A stretch of 64,000 nucleotides of DNA from contig JAEMBT020000003.1 in the NCBI GenBank assembly GCA_018873245.2, positions 1,727,843 through 1,791,842 on the forward strand. The letters run 5' to 3'. The notes under the pieces are model-generated. The model was not told where the DNA came from and did no database searches. It saw nothing but the letters and a program-made list of their open reading frames with translations. This stretch comes from Archegozetes longisetosus (lineage: Eukaryota > Arthropoda > Arachnida > Sarcoptiformes > Trhypochthoniidae). Positions 19,931-29,800 of this stretch are shown piece after piece; position 1 is the stretch's first letter, and the number at the start of each line of letters is the position of its first letter. Both the position numbers and the translations under genes were made by a program.

Positions 19931-20329
19931 TAGTGGTAGGTATTTTCGAGAGTCGAGATTGGAGATTGACAATTTTTAAGAGTATGTCATTCCTCAAGAT
20001 TCCCAAAAGCCTGAATTTTTAGAGTGGAAAAGACTATTTTTAATTAATAGGAGGTTCGAAAATAGAATTTTTAAATATTTAAGTGCTAGAAATGGATATT
20101 TTCGAGAGTCTCGACTCTCTAAATTCCCAAAATTTATATCTTGGAAGATTTGATGAAGTATAAAATTAAAGTGAAGATATACTGGTATAGTATTCGGTGT
20201 GTATATATTATTTCTACATTTGTTTATACAGGTATAACCTTTAAATAAAAAAATATTTGATAAAATCGGCCGATTTTCAAGCATTTTATTATGAAGTACC
20301 ATAAATTTCGACTCTCGTACCGACCTCTA
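19931..20329. mobile_element. hAT-like MITE, 399 bp
   Basis: The left end TAGTGGTAGGTATTTTCGAG and right end, inverted, TAGAGGTCGGTACGAGAG share TAG-GGT-GGTA followed by CGAGAGTCGA. Flanks are CTTAAAAC (19923-19930) and CTTAAAAT (20330-20337), 7 of 8 identical. CGAGAGTC words recur at 20102-20120. The minus-strand 102-codon frame inside shows no domain. Confidence 0.82.
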
Positions 20330-20339
20330 CTTAAAATTT

Positions 20340-21170
20340 TAAAAGTATCTCAAGTATTTGTTTATCTTTAAAATAAAACTGATTTTAGTTCTGTGGCGCT
20401 TTCCAATAGACAGTTATAAGAACTTTAGTCTTTGCATGTCTTAGAATGTATCACAAGTACATAAAAAACTCTATGAGACTTATGCATTGCACTAAAAGAC
20501 GTGGAGTTTAGAAAAAATTCAGTATTGTAGAGCAAGGTTTTCTTGATTTTTCGTTAATTAATCTTATTTTTTCAATGAATTCCAGCATAAAGAAGATTAG
20601 ATAAGTTAATTAATAAGCTCAGTCAAAAATTTATCAACAAATTTTGTCTAGAAATGGGAAAATGGAATCTACCTGTATCTAAGTTTGAGCTGAAAGTTTT
20701 GAGCCTTCAACCATTTGTTGAAAAATTTTCAAATTGCATTTATAATTAAAAACTACAGCTATTTGAAAGATAATCTATAAAAGGAATTTAATTTAGATTG
20801 AGTTCAAGTTGAAAAGTTATCAATTATAAAAAAATGGTGTTCAGAAAGTGATTTCTTATGTAATTAAATAGAAAGCTTATCAAAGCAATGATTTGGCTCG
20901 AATGGAAAAGAGGTTTATTCCGCGTCCAATACAATAAAGAACTCAATCTAAATTAAATCCTTGACAGATCATCTTTCGAGTAACTGTAGTTTTTAGTTGT
21001 ATATACAATTTGAAAAGATTTTCAACAAATGGTTGGAGGCTCAAAACTTTCAGTTCAAACTTATATTTACATGTGCAAAGACTTAGATTTGTATAAATAC
21101 CGATCGATAAGAACTATCAAGATAATATTAGTTTTATTTTAAAGATGAACAGATACTTGAGGTTCTATTA
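20340..21170. mobile_element. fold-back element with two blocks of inverted arms
   Basis: Outer blocks at about 20348-20445 and 21085-21165 pair (shared atctttaaaataaaact in opposite senses). Inner blocks at about 20665-20815 and 20935-21085 also pair (ctgaaagttttgagcct against aggctcaaaactttcag, and taatttagattgagttc against gaactcaatctaaatta). About 210 bp on the left side have no partner, from a deletion or insertion in one arm. It is non-coding and starts only about 10 bp after the neighbouring hAT-like element. Confidence 0.75.
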
Positions 21171-22025
21171 AAACTTCATCTTCCAAACTCTATCACTTTT
21201 TAAGATTTAGATTTTTACTCTTGTCCTAGTTTCCTATTAGCTCATTAGTCAAAATTGAATATACTTCATATGTGAGCGTGATCTGCAAAAATTACATTGA
21301 AGATTACATAGTAAACATAAATGATTAGCATGCATCAAACAGCAAATGGCGACTTCTAATGATTTTTTTGAAATCAAGTTTAAATTATGCTAATAAATGA
21401 CTTGATTAATTAAATTATAGTAACTCCCATTTAAATGAAAATAATCTTGACTTGAAATACAAGTTTTTATAGACAAGAAAGTAGAATTAAAATTAAAATT
21501 AATTATGCGCTCAGTCGACAACTAGCACGTAGACAGGCATCAAAATCGGAATAATAATTATTCGCATGGAAGATAACCAATAACTGAGTTAGTAGACATA
21601 GGTAAGCTATTCAAAACACTTTAATAAAGAAAAGTTTCTTAGAATATTCTTATAATTTAAAGGATATCTGTGTTTTCTTAATAATTGAATTTTCTGGAAA
21701 TTACATTCAGACTGGAAGAAGTGTTAATTTATAAATGGATAACTACGAGAATTAATTCTCATAATATTGTCCTTAAGGCACGAAAGTCTTTTGATGTCGT
21801 GGACGTGCCCTTAATTTTCTTGAATAACTTATACTAGTATCCGAAATACTTGTTGCTATCCTTGAATTCATGATTATTGAGAGCAGCCTGTCGTTTTGAT
21901 TATATACGATTTGCGACTGTTTTGTGGAAAACTACCTGTTTTTCAATCATGAAATTTTGTTATCCACTGATTATCATTAGTATGTGAATAGATTTTAAGT
22001 TTGAAGTATCGTATATTTTAATAAA
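21171..22025. other. upstream region of CRAL-TRIO copy 2
   Basis: AT-rich with no gene. A 10-11-bp stem (ttaaggcacg at 21773-21782 with cgtgcccttaa at 21804-21814, one bulge) stands about 210 bp before the start codon. I see no clear TATA box. Confidence 0.45.
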
Positions 22026-22835
22026 ATGAATGTTCAAAATATCAGTTCTACTGTTGAAAAAATTAGAAAAAAGTTTTTGAATGAGTATAAAGCAAATCCA
22101 GAATTGTATCATGAAATTGATGTGAATAGAGTTCGTAATGACAACTGGCAAATTGAGAGGTTCATCATAGATCAAGAAAATGAAGACAAAGCTTACGAAT
22201 CATTGATCAAAGCTTTGCAATGGAAGAAGTCGTTTGGTATTCACGATCGCACTGATCAATATTTTCCTAAAGAGTTCTATGAATTACATGAGATCGAAAT
22301 GTATGGTCGAGACAAAGAGGGAAGAGTCGTTCACTGGGAAACGACTAAAAACTATATAAAAATTCCAGACTTTGTAGCTCTTAAACAGCAATTCGTAGCT
22401 CACAGAATCGAGAAATTGGATACCGAAGGCTCCAGAGATGGCTGGACTTTAGTTACGGATACTATGGGTTCGGGTTTGGCTAATATTAATCTTGAAATGT
22501 ACAGATTCAAAATTGGTTTATTGCAATACTATCCTCAAGGCATGAGACGTGTGTTAGTTTTAGACCTGCCCTGGATTTTGAATTCTGTCATTAAAGTTAT
22601 TCTGTCTTTTCTGAGTCCGAAGTTAAGAGAGTGCGTCATTTTTATCAAAAGAGAACAATTGCCCGATTATATTGATATCGAACATATTCATGTTAACCAA
22701 AATGGCAAACGAGAGATGAAGGTATTTCCTGATGGACTTTTGCCTATGAAACAACTGTCGCATTTGGCTCTGAATGATAAACAAATTGAAACTTATTATA
22801 ATAAGCATCAAATGATTTCTAAGAGAAGTCGTTGA
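22026..22835 (+). CDS. CRAL-TRIO domain protein (MOSPD2-like), copy 2
   Basis: A single-exon gene of 269 residues, homologous end to end to copy 1. The N region contains RIRKKF-type charged helices, PELYHEIDVNRVR and NWQIERFI. The lipid-binding domain contains DGWTLVTDTMGSGLANI, YYPQGMRRVLVLDLPWILNS and a conserved KREQLPDYID segment. The G-x-G-L-x-N motif and PWILN match MOSPD2-type CRAL-TRIO domains better than they do in copies 1 and 3, so this copy may be closest to the ancestral form. It lacks an MSP domain, signal peptide and membrane anchor. The likely role is binding or transfer of a hydrophobic ligand in the cytosol; the ligand is unknown. It lies 0.96 kb upstream of copy 3 in the same orientation. 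A polyadenylation signal AATAAA is at about 22969-22974. Confidence 0.93.
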   Translation: MNVQNISSTVEKIRKKFLNEYKANPELYHEIDVNRVRNDNWQIERFIIDQENEDKAYESLIKALQWKKSFGIHDRTDQYFPKEFYELHEIEMYGRDKEGRVVHWETTKNYIKIPDFVALKQQFVAHRIEKLDTEGSRDGWTLVTDTMGSGLANINLEMYRFKIGLLQYYPQGMRRVLVLDLPWILNSVIKVILSFLSPKLRECVIFIKREQLPDYIDIEHIHVNQNGKREMKVFPDGLLPMKQLSHLALNDKQIETYYNKHQMISKRSR

Positions 22836-23795
22836 ATATGTTTTTGCCCTCAATTTTACTCGACTCATTTTTGATTGTTTTAGTTATTGTTTGTTTTACA
22901 AACTTTTATAACTGTAAATTGTTTAATAGATTACTAAAATTTAAGGTTTGACAATATTTGAATACTTCAATAAATGACTTCAATATCTACGTCGAGTGTA
23001 GCTTAATAATTTGATTGCTATCAAATTGGTGGAAAAATCCTCAATCGTATTATGACTTTGAACTAACTTTGAATCAATGATTACACTTTTAAATTAGCTA
23101 TGTGTCAAAATTAACACATTCAAGGAAAAAACTAATCAATATCTATCTAAATATCTTATTTTAATAAGCTAGGTATTGAAAATCGCACATAATAAGTTTT
23201 AGTTTTTTCCTATTAGATAAAAATTACTTAACTATTAACTTTAATCTCAAATATTTAATGTCAATTAACATTTAATTTGCATTAAAGCAGATATGAATTT
23301 AAGCTATAAATAAACTCTTATTATAAGTTTGAAACTATACAAGCCACGCATAATAGTTATTGAAAAGCATATCTCTAGCTATTGTTAATAAAAATCAGTC
23401 TAGATATGAGTCCAATTATCGATCATTGAATTGGCACACCTCAACGAAAAATAGACAAATTTTTTCAATGCGTCGTTAGTTAGTATCGAACTCCAGCAGA
23501 GATTGAAATTATAAGATGGGGCAACACTCATCATGTCGTTGTCCTTGAGTCTAACTGCATTTAATACTTGATTAAGCACTGTTAAGACAACTTTTTTCAT
23601 GGAGAAAGTAATAATATTATAGCCAAACGAGTCAATTTTGATATTTTTTAGCACATGTGCTGATTTTTCAGTTTAAAATTAATTTAATTTTATACATATT
23701 TCATATAAAAAATAATATTTAAAGTTTACCTAAATCACTATAAGAGAAAGTGTTTGTATAGTAGTAGTAAAAAAGTATTTAATATAATAAACAAA
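22836..23795. other. spacer between CRAL-TRIO copies 2 and 3
   Basis: AT-rich. AATAAA at about 22969 ends copy 2. An 84-codon minus-strand frame at 23400-23654 (KKVVLTVLNQVLNAVRLKDN within it) is more GC-rich than its surroundings but matches nothing I know. It may be a relic of a coding sequence. Confidence 0.45.
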
Positions 23796-24602
23796 ATGAG
23801 TGACAAAAATGTTGAAATTGTAGAAAGATTGAGAAACAAATTTTTGATTGAAGCCGAAGTTAATCCTCAACTCTATCATCAAATTGATATCGAGAGAGCC
23901 CGAACCGAGAACTGGCAAATCGAAAGATTTATTTTGGACACGGACTCAGAAGGCGAAGCTTACACGTTGCTAACTAAGGCCTTGCAGTGGAAGAAGTCAT
24001 TCGGTTTACACGAGAGAAACGATAAAGATTTCCCGAAAGAGTTTTATATGATTTTCGGCCTGGAAAAGTTCAGTCGGGATAAAAATGGAAGGATTGTTAT
24101 GTGGAATTCACTTAAGAATTATCACAAGATACCGGATTTGAGTCTATTATTGCAGCAGTTTTTGGGCCATCAGATTGAAAAACTTGATCGAGAAGCCGGT
24201 CAGTTGGGCTGGATTTCAGTGAATGACTGTAGCGGCACGGGTATGACTAATGTTGATATGAGTTTATCAAAATTTCGAGTCGAATTGCTCAATTATTATC
24301 CGCAAGGAATGAGATTAAGCTTAAATGTGGACATGCCGTGGCTTATGATGTCTGTGTTTAAGATTGTCAAAACTTTTATGAATAAAAGAATTAGAGATAA
24401 TGTAGTACTTGCTAGAAGAGAACAGCTCACTGATTATATCAATCCGGAGTTAATACCTGTTAGTTTCGGTGGTAAAAGGGAATGTCTTAATCATTCGCTT
24501 AAGGAATATTTGCCTCTACACAAGTTAAATGGTTTACAACTAACTGAAAAACAAATCGATAATTTCTATAATGTTTATAAGAATGTGTTCGATAGATCAT
24601 GA
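23796..24602 (+). CDS. CRAL-TRIO domain protein (MOSPD2-like), copy 3
   Basis: A single-exon gene. The frame is open from 23754, but the ATG at 23796 (acaaaATG) aligns with the starts of the other two copies and gives 268 residues; the upstream 14 codons look like leader. Shared motifs are PQLYHQIDIERARTENWQIE, KKSFGLHERNDKDFPKEFY, LGWISVNDCSGTGMTNVDMS and YYPQGMRLSLNVDMPWLM. The N-terminal half is closest to copy 1 (LHERND, RTENWQIERF) and the core resembles copy 2, so the three are ancient rather than fresh duplicates. The protein is soluble, has no MSP domain and probably binds a lipid or another hydrophobic ligand. No AATAAA stands out within 150 bp after the stop. Confidence 0.92.
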   Translation: MSDKNVEIVERLRNKFLIEAEVNPQLYHQIDIERARTENWQIERFILDTDSEGEAYTLLTKALQWKKSFGLHERNDKDFPKEFYMIFGLEKFSRDKNGRIVMWNSLKNYHKIPDLSLLLQQFLGHQIEKLDREAGQLGWISVNDCSGTGMTNVDMSLSKFRVELLNYYPQGMRLSLNVDMPWLMMSVFKIVKTFMNKRIRDNVVLARREQLTDYINPELIPVSFGGKRECLNHSLKEYLPLHKLNGLQLTEKQIDNFYNVYKNVFDRS

Positions 24603-24978
24603 TTTAAATTAGAATTAGTTTGGCAATTATTTTATAAGTTTTTTTATTCTAATTGTTTGTTATGAGATCGCAATTCTACATAGCTATTTGACTTTACTTT
24701 TTACACTTTTCTTATTTATAATTTAAATATTATTTTGGAAATTAAAACATATATTTCAAAGTAACCTATAGATTGATCTTTAATTATCATCAAATTGAAA
24801 GCGAGCACTTTTGAAAGTCGACTAGTGGTCAACCGTTTAAATGAATTACTCAAACTTAAATTGAACACAAACAACAAATCATATTGCTTCCTAAGAAAAG
24901 ATGAGACATTCTTAAAACTTTCGCATATAAAAATCTGTTGTCTATTTTGTTCATGCAATTTCGGCGTAGGGGTCTCTA

Positions 24979-25140
24979 TTAGGCTGACCAGAACGTCCAG
25001 TTTTGGACTGGATTGCCCAGTTTTCAAACTCTTAAAATCAGTAAAATCCAGTCAAAAATGTAATTAAAAATATAATCAATGATTATTTTAAATAAAATAG
25101 TTGAAAAAAATGAGTGTCCAGTTTTTATCCATTTTTTATT
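24979..25140. mobile_element. one end of a hAT-like element
   Basis: The sequence starting TAGGCTGACCAGAACGTCCA, with TCCAG/CTGGA words repeated over the next 60 bp, resembles a hAT terminal repeat known from several animals (beginning GGTGACCAGACGTCC). I could not find the opposite end, so this may be a solo or decayed terminus. Confidence 0.4.
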
Positions 25141-25772
25141 AGTATTTTTTGATAAAATTGCAGTTTTAGTTGAAAAAATGTGGCTAGTATAGTCTTTATA
25201 TGTTTTTGGCTTATACTTTCTAAAGATGAGTCACTAAATTGATGATCATTTCACTAAATAAATCCTTTTTGATTTACTGTCGAATAGAACTAATTAATTT
25301 TGATCATATCTGACAATTTTTATTCTGAATAAAAACTGAATAAAAAATTGATTTCGAAATAGCTAGAACCAAATCTTTAAGCTTAAAGAGGTTTTTGACT
25401 GTACTGAGCAAACTATAATTTTGAGGGGAATATTTTAAATATAAATTAATCAAAAGTTGGCATGTTTTAATTAATAATTATTTATTAATTGGAATAAAAC
25501 AACAATAATTAGCTATAAATAGTTTTACGAGTTGCAAAATTTATGATAAATTTCACACAAGAGTTTAGCGACGATCAAATTATTTTTTTAAATTTGTTTA
25601 AAATAATCGTATGACTTGTTATCAAATTGAGAACAACTTGTATTTGACGAGCACTATTCAAAGCATACAAGTCTGCTAGAAAAGTTGCTGTCCTTCAGTT
25701 GCAAATGCTTAAGAAAGTTAACTAAATCTAAACTTGTCCTGAGTGCTGGAATAGACTAGATATTTGAAGATC

Positions 25773-25773
<1 letters not shown>

Positions 25774-25812
<39 letters not shown>
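25774..25812. repeat. (GA)n microsatellite
   Basis: About 19 uninterrupted GA units on the plus strand, AT-rich on both sides. Confidence 0.95.
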
Positions 25813-25815
<3 letters not shown>

Positions 25816-26547
25816 TTTAAAAGCTTTTCACAGTAGAAATAATTTTAAAGATAACAAGTTTAGAAAATCTTAATGATAAAATTTATATGAGCTCTTAAAT
25901 GCATATCAATTAGACAAAGTTTACAATCTTTTCAGTTAGTATAGTTTTATAGTTTTATTTATAAGTTACACGTATATACAAGCTTCTGCTTAAACTTTTC
26001 AAAAGTATTTTACAGCCAATTCTTCGAAACTAAAAAATTTTCATTTCACTCAAAACAGTATTTCTTTGTTAAATAACTCATTATTTCATCTATAAATACA
26101 CTTATATTACAGGCGAAGACAAATGACTTATTGAAAACTATATTAATGTAAAAGACGGAATCTTTCAGATCTATCTCTTGGTCGAAAAATTCAATCTCAA
26201 AATCATTTATTTTTTATCAAAAATCATCTGTCTTAACCTTTTAATGAGCAAATTTTTAATACGAGTTTTGATAATAGTGTGACTATTCTTAACCTAATAA
26301 TAACATTATTAGTTTATTACATAACTATTATTCAGTAGTTGGCACTTAATAAAACTGCTTTTATTCTGCTTGAACAAAATTTTTACTTAAAAACATATGG
26401 CAATTCTTATTGTTCACAGTCTTCATGGAAAAGCAGGTAATCAAAAGTTGTCGTTGCTTTCTGGATCCGTATATCTCAAGTTTAAAAAACTTAACACAAA
26501 TCCAGAAAATGTTTTTCTCATACTTGCCGCAAAAGTCATTCGAGATT

Positions 26548-26822
26548 TTATTGAACGAAATTCATTTTCATTATTAACAGCGTTATAATTGTTACGATAT
26601 AAGAGTCAAACTCGTTTAGACAATTATTATTAGCACCCGATTTTGAAGAATCACTTTTAGCACTAGATGACAGACTCGAATCATGATCTTTAGTGTCACC
26701 CATCATATTATGAGATGTTGAGCCTATGTTTGATCTAATGAGTGAATTATTTCGATGATTTTGATGGAGGTAAGAAGTCGGCCATACAGAATACGGATAA
26801 TGTGTTGATGGTATCGATATTT
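26548..26822 (-). CDS. Ig gene exon 8: Ser/Asn-rich tail and C-terminal hydrophobic segment
   Basis: The acceptor TGTTTTAG precedes 26822 and the exon enters in phase 1, completing the Glu of the family-typical RLYEI. It encodes 90 residues to a TAA at 26548-26550. It is found 2.96 kb from exon 7, and its phase, the RLYEI continuation and the hydrophobic end all support the join. Confidence 0.82.
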
Positions 26823-29800
26823 CTAAAACAGAAAAAAATCAAAACTCATTAACTTATTGAAAGTTATATCAAGTTTCTGAAAGTTCTGGCAAATCCGTCT
26901 AAGAGTTTATTTATCTTATCTTAATTTGTTTACCCATTTTATTAACTATTTAGTTGTTCTGTTACATGCATTGAAATTTATGATGAAATTTGGTTTCATA
27001 AACATTTAATTGTTAAGCAAAATGTTCTTTATTCTTAAAAAGTCAAAATTAATGTATATTTCTAAGTAACAAAAAATGTTTAGCTTTTAAGTCGGTGTAG
27101 ATATTTTTATGATTAGAAACCCATTTATTATACAGACAGTGTCATACACAGCAGTAAGTTCAGGAGAGCCTGGAACCCACCAAAACCTTCCAGATCTTTG
27201 AGTAAATTTGCATCTTATTCAACAACAACGAATAGATTTTTTTGTGTAGTCTTATCTTTCTTCTATTGAATGACATTACTTAAGTATTTTTCTATTTTTC
27301 TGATCAAGAAACAGTGTTTTGAATTAATTTTTGAATTCATATTTTAAATTATGATCTAAAACATGCTTCAAGTATTTTACAGTAATGAATAGGGCTTCAA
27401 AATTAACATGATCATATCTTTCAGTAGTGAAATATATCGCAAAACTCAGTACCTACATGAATCACGCGACAAAGAGCTTATTCAGGAAATTTTAAATCAC
27501 TAAAAATCACTCAATTCAGGGGCTTCATCACATAATCACATAAAGCAGTAAAGTTACTAAATTAAGAATTTTCTCACTTTAGAGAAGCCCACTTCAAAAA
27601 TGTAATTATTTCAAATCCCCTTATCAAAAACAATGTGAATGTGACCAAAAGCTGCTGTTGTGATCTAGCGATTGTGATTTTATCGTGATAAAATCTAGTC
27701 TACAGTCATCAGAAAAGATAACCATCAGTTCCTTTCCACTTACAAACCCATACTAAGAGATAATCAGCGTTCTCTTTCTAAACAAACACTTGAAAAGTAC
27801 GTTCTGAAGCCCTAGTAATGAATATAATTCGAAAATATATCCTTTCAGAAACTTTTCTTCGAAATTGACACGAAGACACGCTTATTACAGGCTGTATGGA
27901 TAAACTCAGTATGAAACATACACATATATAGGCTTATAATGCCTCACAAATAAAATTGTGGACTGAGTTTGACCTTATTAAAAAACTAACTTCTTTGAAT
28001 GGAATGCACAAATAATATATTCAAAAAAATTGCGGAATCATCTATATGGTTTATTAAAGAGCAATTGCTGCCAATATAACATTTAATTAAATAATGGCTT
28101 TCAAACAAGAAGCACTCCGTGAACTTATTGCACAATTTTATGATTTGCATTATGATTCGCAATTAGACAAACAGAAATAATTTACAGTTGATTAATTTGT
28201 TGATGAGAATGCCTAAAAGTACAGTATTTTCATTCTACAGAAGTATTTGAATCGAGAGGACGTGAAAAGAAAGATGGGAAGTGGTACACCAGCAAAAATA
28301 GTGACCGAAAAGGAAATTAACTTATTAAAGAAAAAGTTTCACAATAAAGACAAAGTTTGATAGCGAAAATACGCAAAAAACTCAAATGTACCCAACAATA
28401 TGTTTCACATGCACTGAAGATTAACACGCTAATGATTGGGAAGCAAAAAATATCAATATGATCAAATCTTTTCTTAAAAAAGTTGGTTTGAATGTTATTC
28501 AAAGGATTTACGATAGGGTCCGAGGTCTGAGCCAACTTAAAAAAGGATCAGACGCTGGGTCCTTATCGGTTGCACATCAGTCAAATTATATTCAAACATA
28601 ATGTAAATTCACTTTGGAAAATTAAGTTTTCAACAAAGTGTTTGATAAAGACTCTATGAATTGGCAAACTCAGTCCAAGATTTTATTTGTGAGGCGTTAG
28701 TCTCGGTTGTTTCAATTTGAGGCCAGACTTATCGATATTGTAGATACTGTGTATCGATTATGGTGTTATATACTTTAGTAGAAGAATTGCTGGCAGAGAA
28801 CTGACATAACCGATCAGATATTAGATCTATTAGTTTTTTCACCCGTAGAATTGTTTATATTTGAGCAATCAACTAAATAAAGTTCATTAACTCGACATTT
28901 AATATGTTTAGTTTGTCGCGAGTCATTGCTGCTGTTAACCGTCAATAACTTTAAAGATGAGACATTAGAACCAGACTATTACATAAATTTAGAATAATAG
29001 TCAAGTGTACATTAGAACCCATATATACCTTTCTGGTACCAACAAAGATATGGCAGAAATGTGGATAAAAAATGTGACTGATGTGGACGGCAAACCTTCG
29101 TCAAAACACCCTATTGTTGAATACAGGTCCGCAGCAAGAAATGAGCAATGGTCGGTAATGAGGAAGACTATGACTAATTACTATACTATTAACTGTTTGT
29201 GATCGTTTTGTTTGGAACAAAATTTTGAAAAAATAAGCCATAATATCTGCAACAAACTAATATATCCTTAAAAAAATTACTAATTATCAACTTCCAATAA
29301 TTCACAAACTTATGTACTTATTGAATGTAAGACTAAGTTATCAAATGGTTGCAGTTTTAATCTTTCGCAACTCGACATATGAAAAATTGGAGACTCTGAT
29401 GCCACCCAAACTTGAAGTTTTGCCAACAGCACTGACTCTAGAACAGTTTGTCAAGTTCTGGCAAATTATCAGTTTTTGAAACCAACTGACATCAATGCTT
29501 CATCCGATGATTTATAAATGATTTCAAAAGATATTTTTAAAATAAAATATTGTATAATTTGTAATTAAAATTAGACAGAAATGTGTTCGCCAAAGAAAAT
29601 AATAAATTACCTAAACTTTGTTGTAAAGCAAAAAAGTTTAGATAGATTACTTTTAATTATTATAAACTGTATGAATAGACTCTCTTTGGGTAAGGAACTG
29701 AAACTAAAACACTTGACAAACAATATCTACGACAAATAAGGATTAGATATTAAGAGATTGAAGTTTTAAAAAATTTTCATACCGTACAAACGAACTAAAC

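Larger units (their letters stand above)
24603..26547. other. intergenic between CRAL-TRIO copy 3 and the Ig gene
   Basis: AT-rich. It contains a hAT-like end at about 24979 and a GA microsatellite at 25774-25812. Open frames at 24716-25067 are antisense shadows of each other without domains. The two genes converge on this stretch, so the 3' untranslated region of the Ig gene should lie near 26300-26547. Confidence 0.5.

Noticed and set aside
19994..20302. 102-codon minus-strand frame
   Set aside because: It lies inside the 399-bp MITE and has no recognisable domain.
23400..23654. 84-codon minus-strand frame between CRAL-TRIO copies
   Set aside because: Slightly protein-like but no known motif, no paralogue in the window and no promoter seen; kept only as a note in the spacer entry.
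29005..29202. 65-codon plus-strand frame in the last Ig-gene intron
   Set aside because: It has a coding-like composition but no known domain, and is antisense to the Ig gene inside an intron.
29766..29782. Reading the Ig gene to the stop at 29766 as its only end
   Set aside because: A good donor at 29783 joins in phase to a tail exon at 26822 that restores the family-typical RLYEI and a hydrophobic C-terminus. The short form is kept only as a possible isoform.
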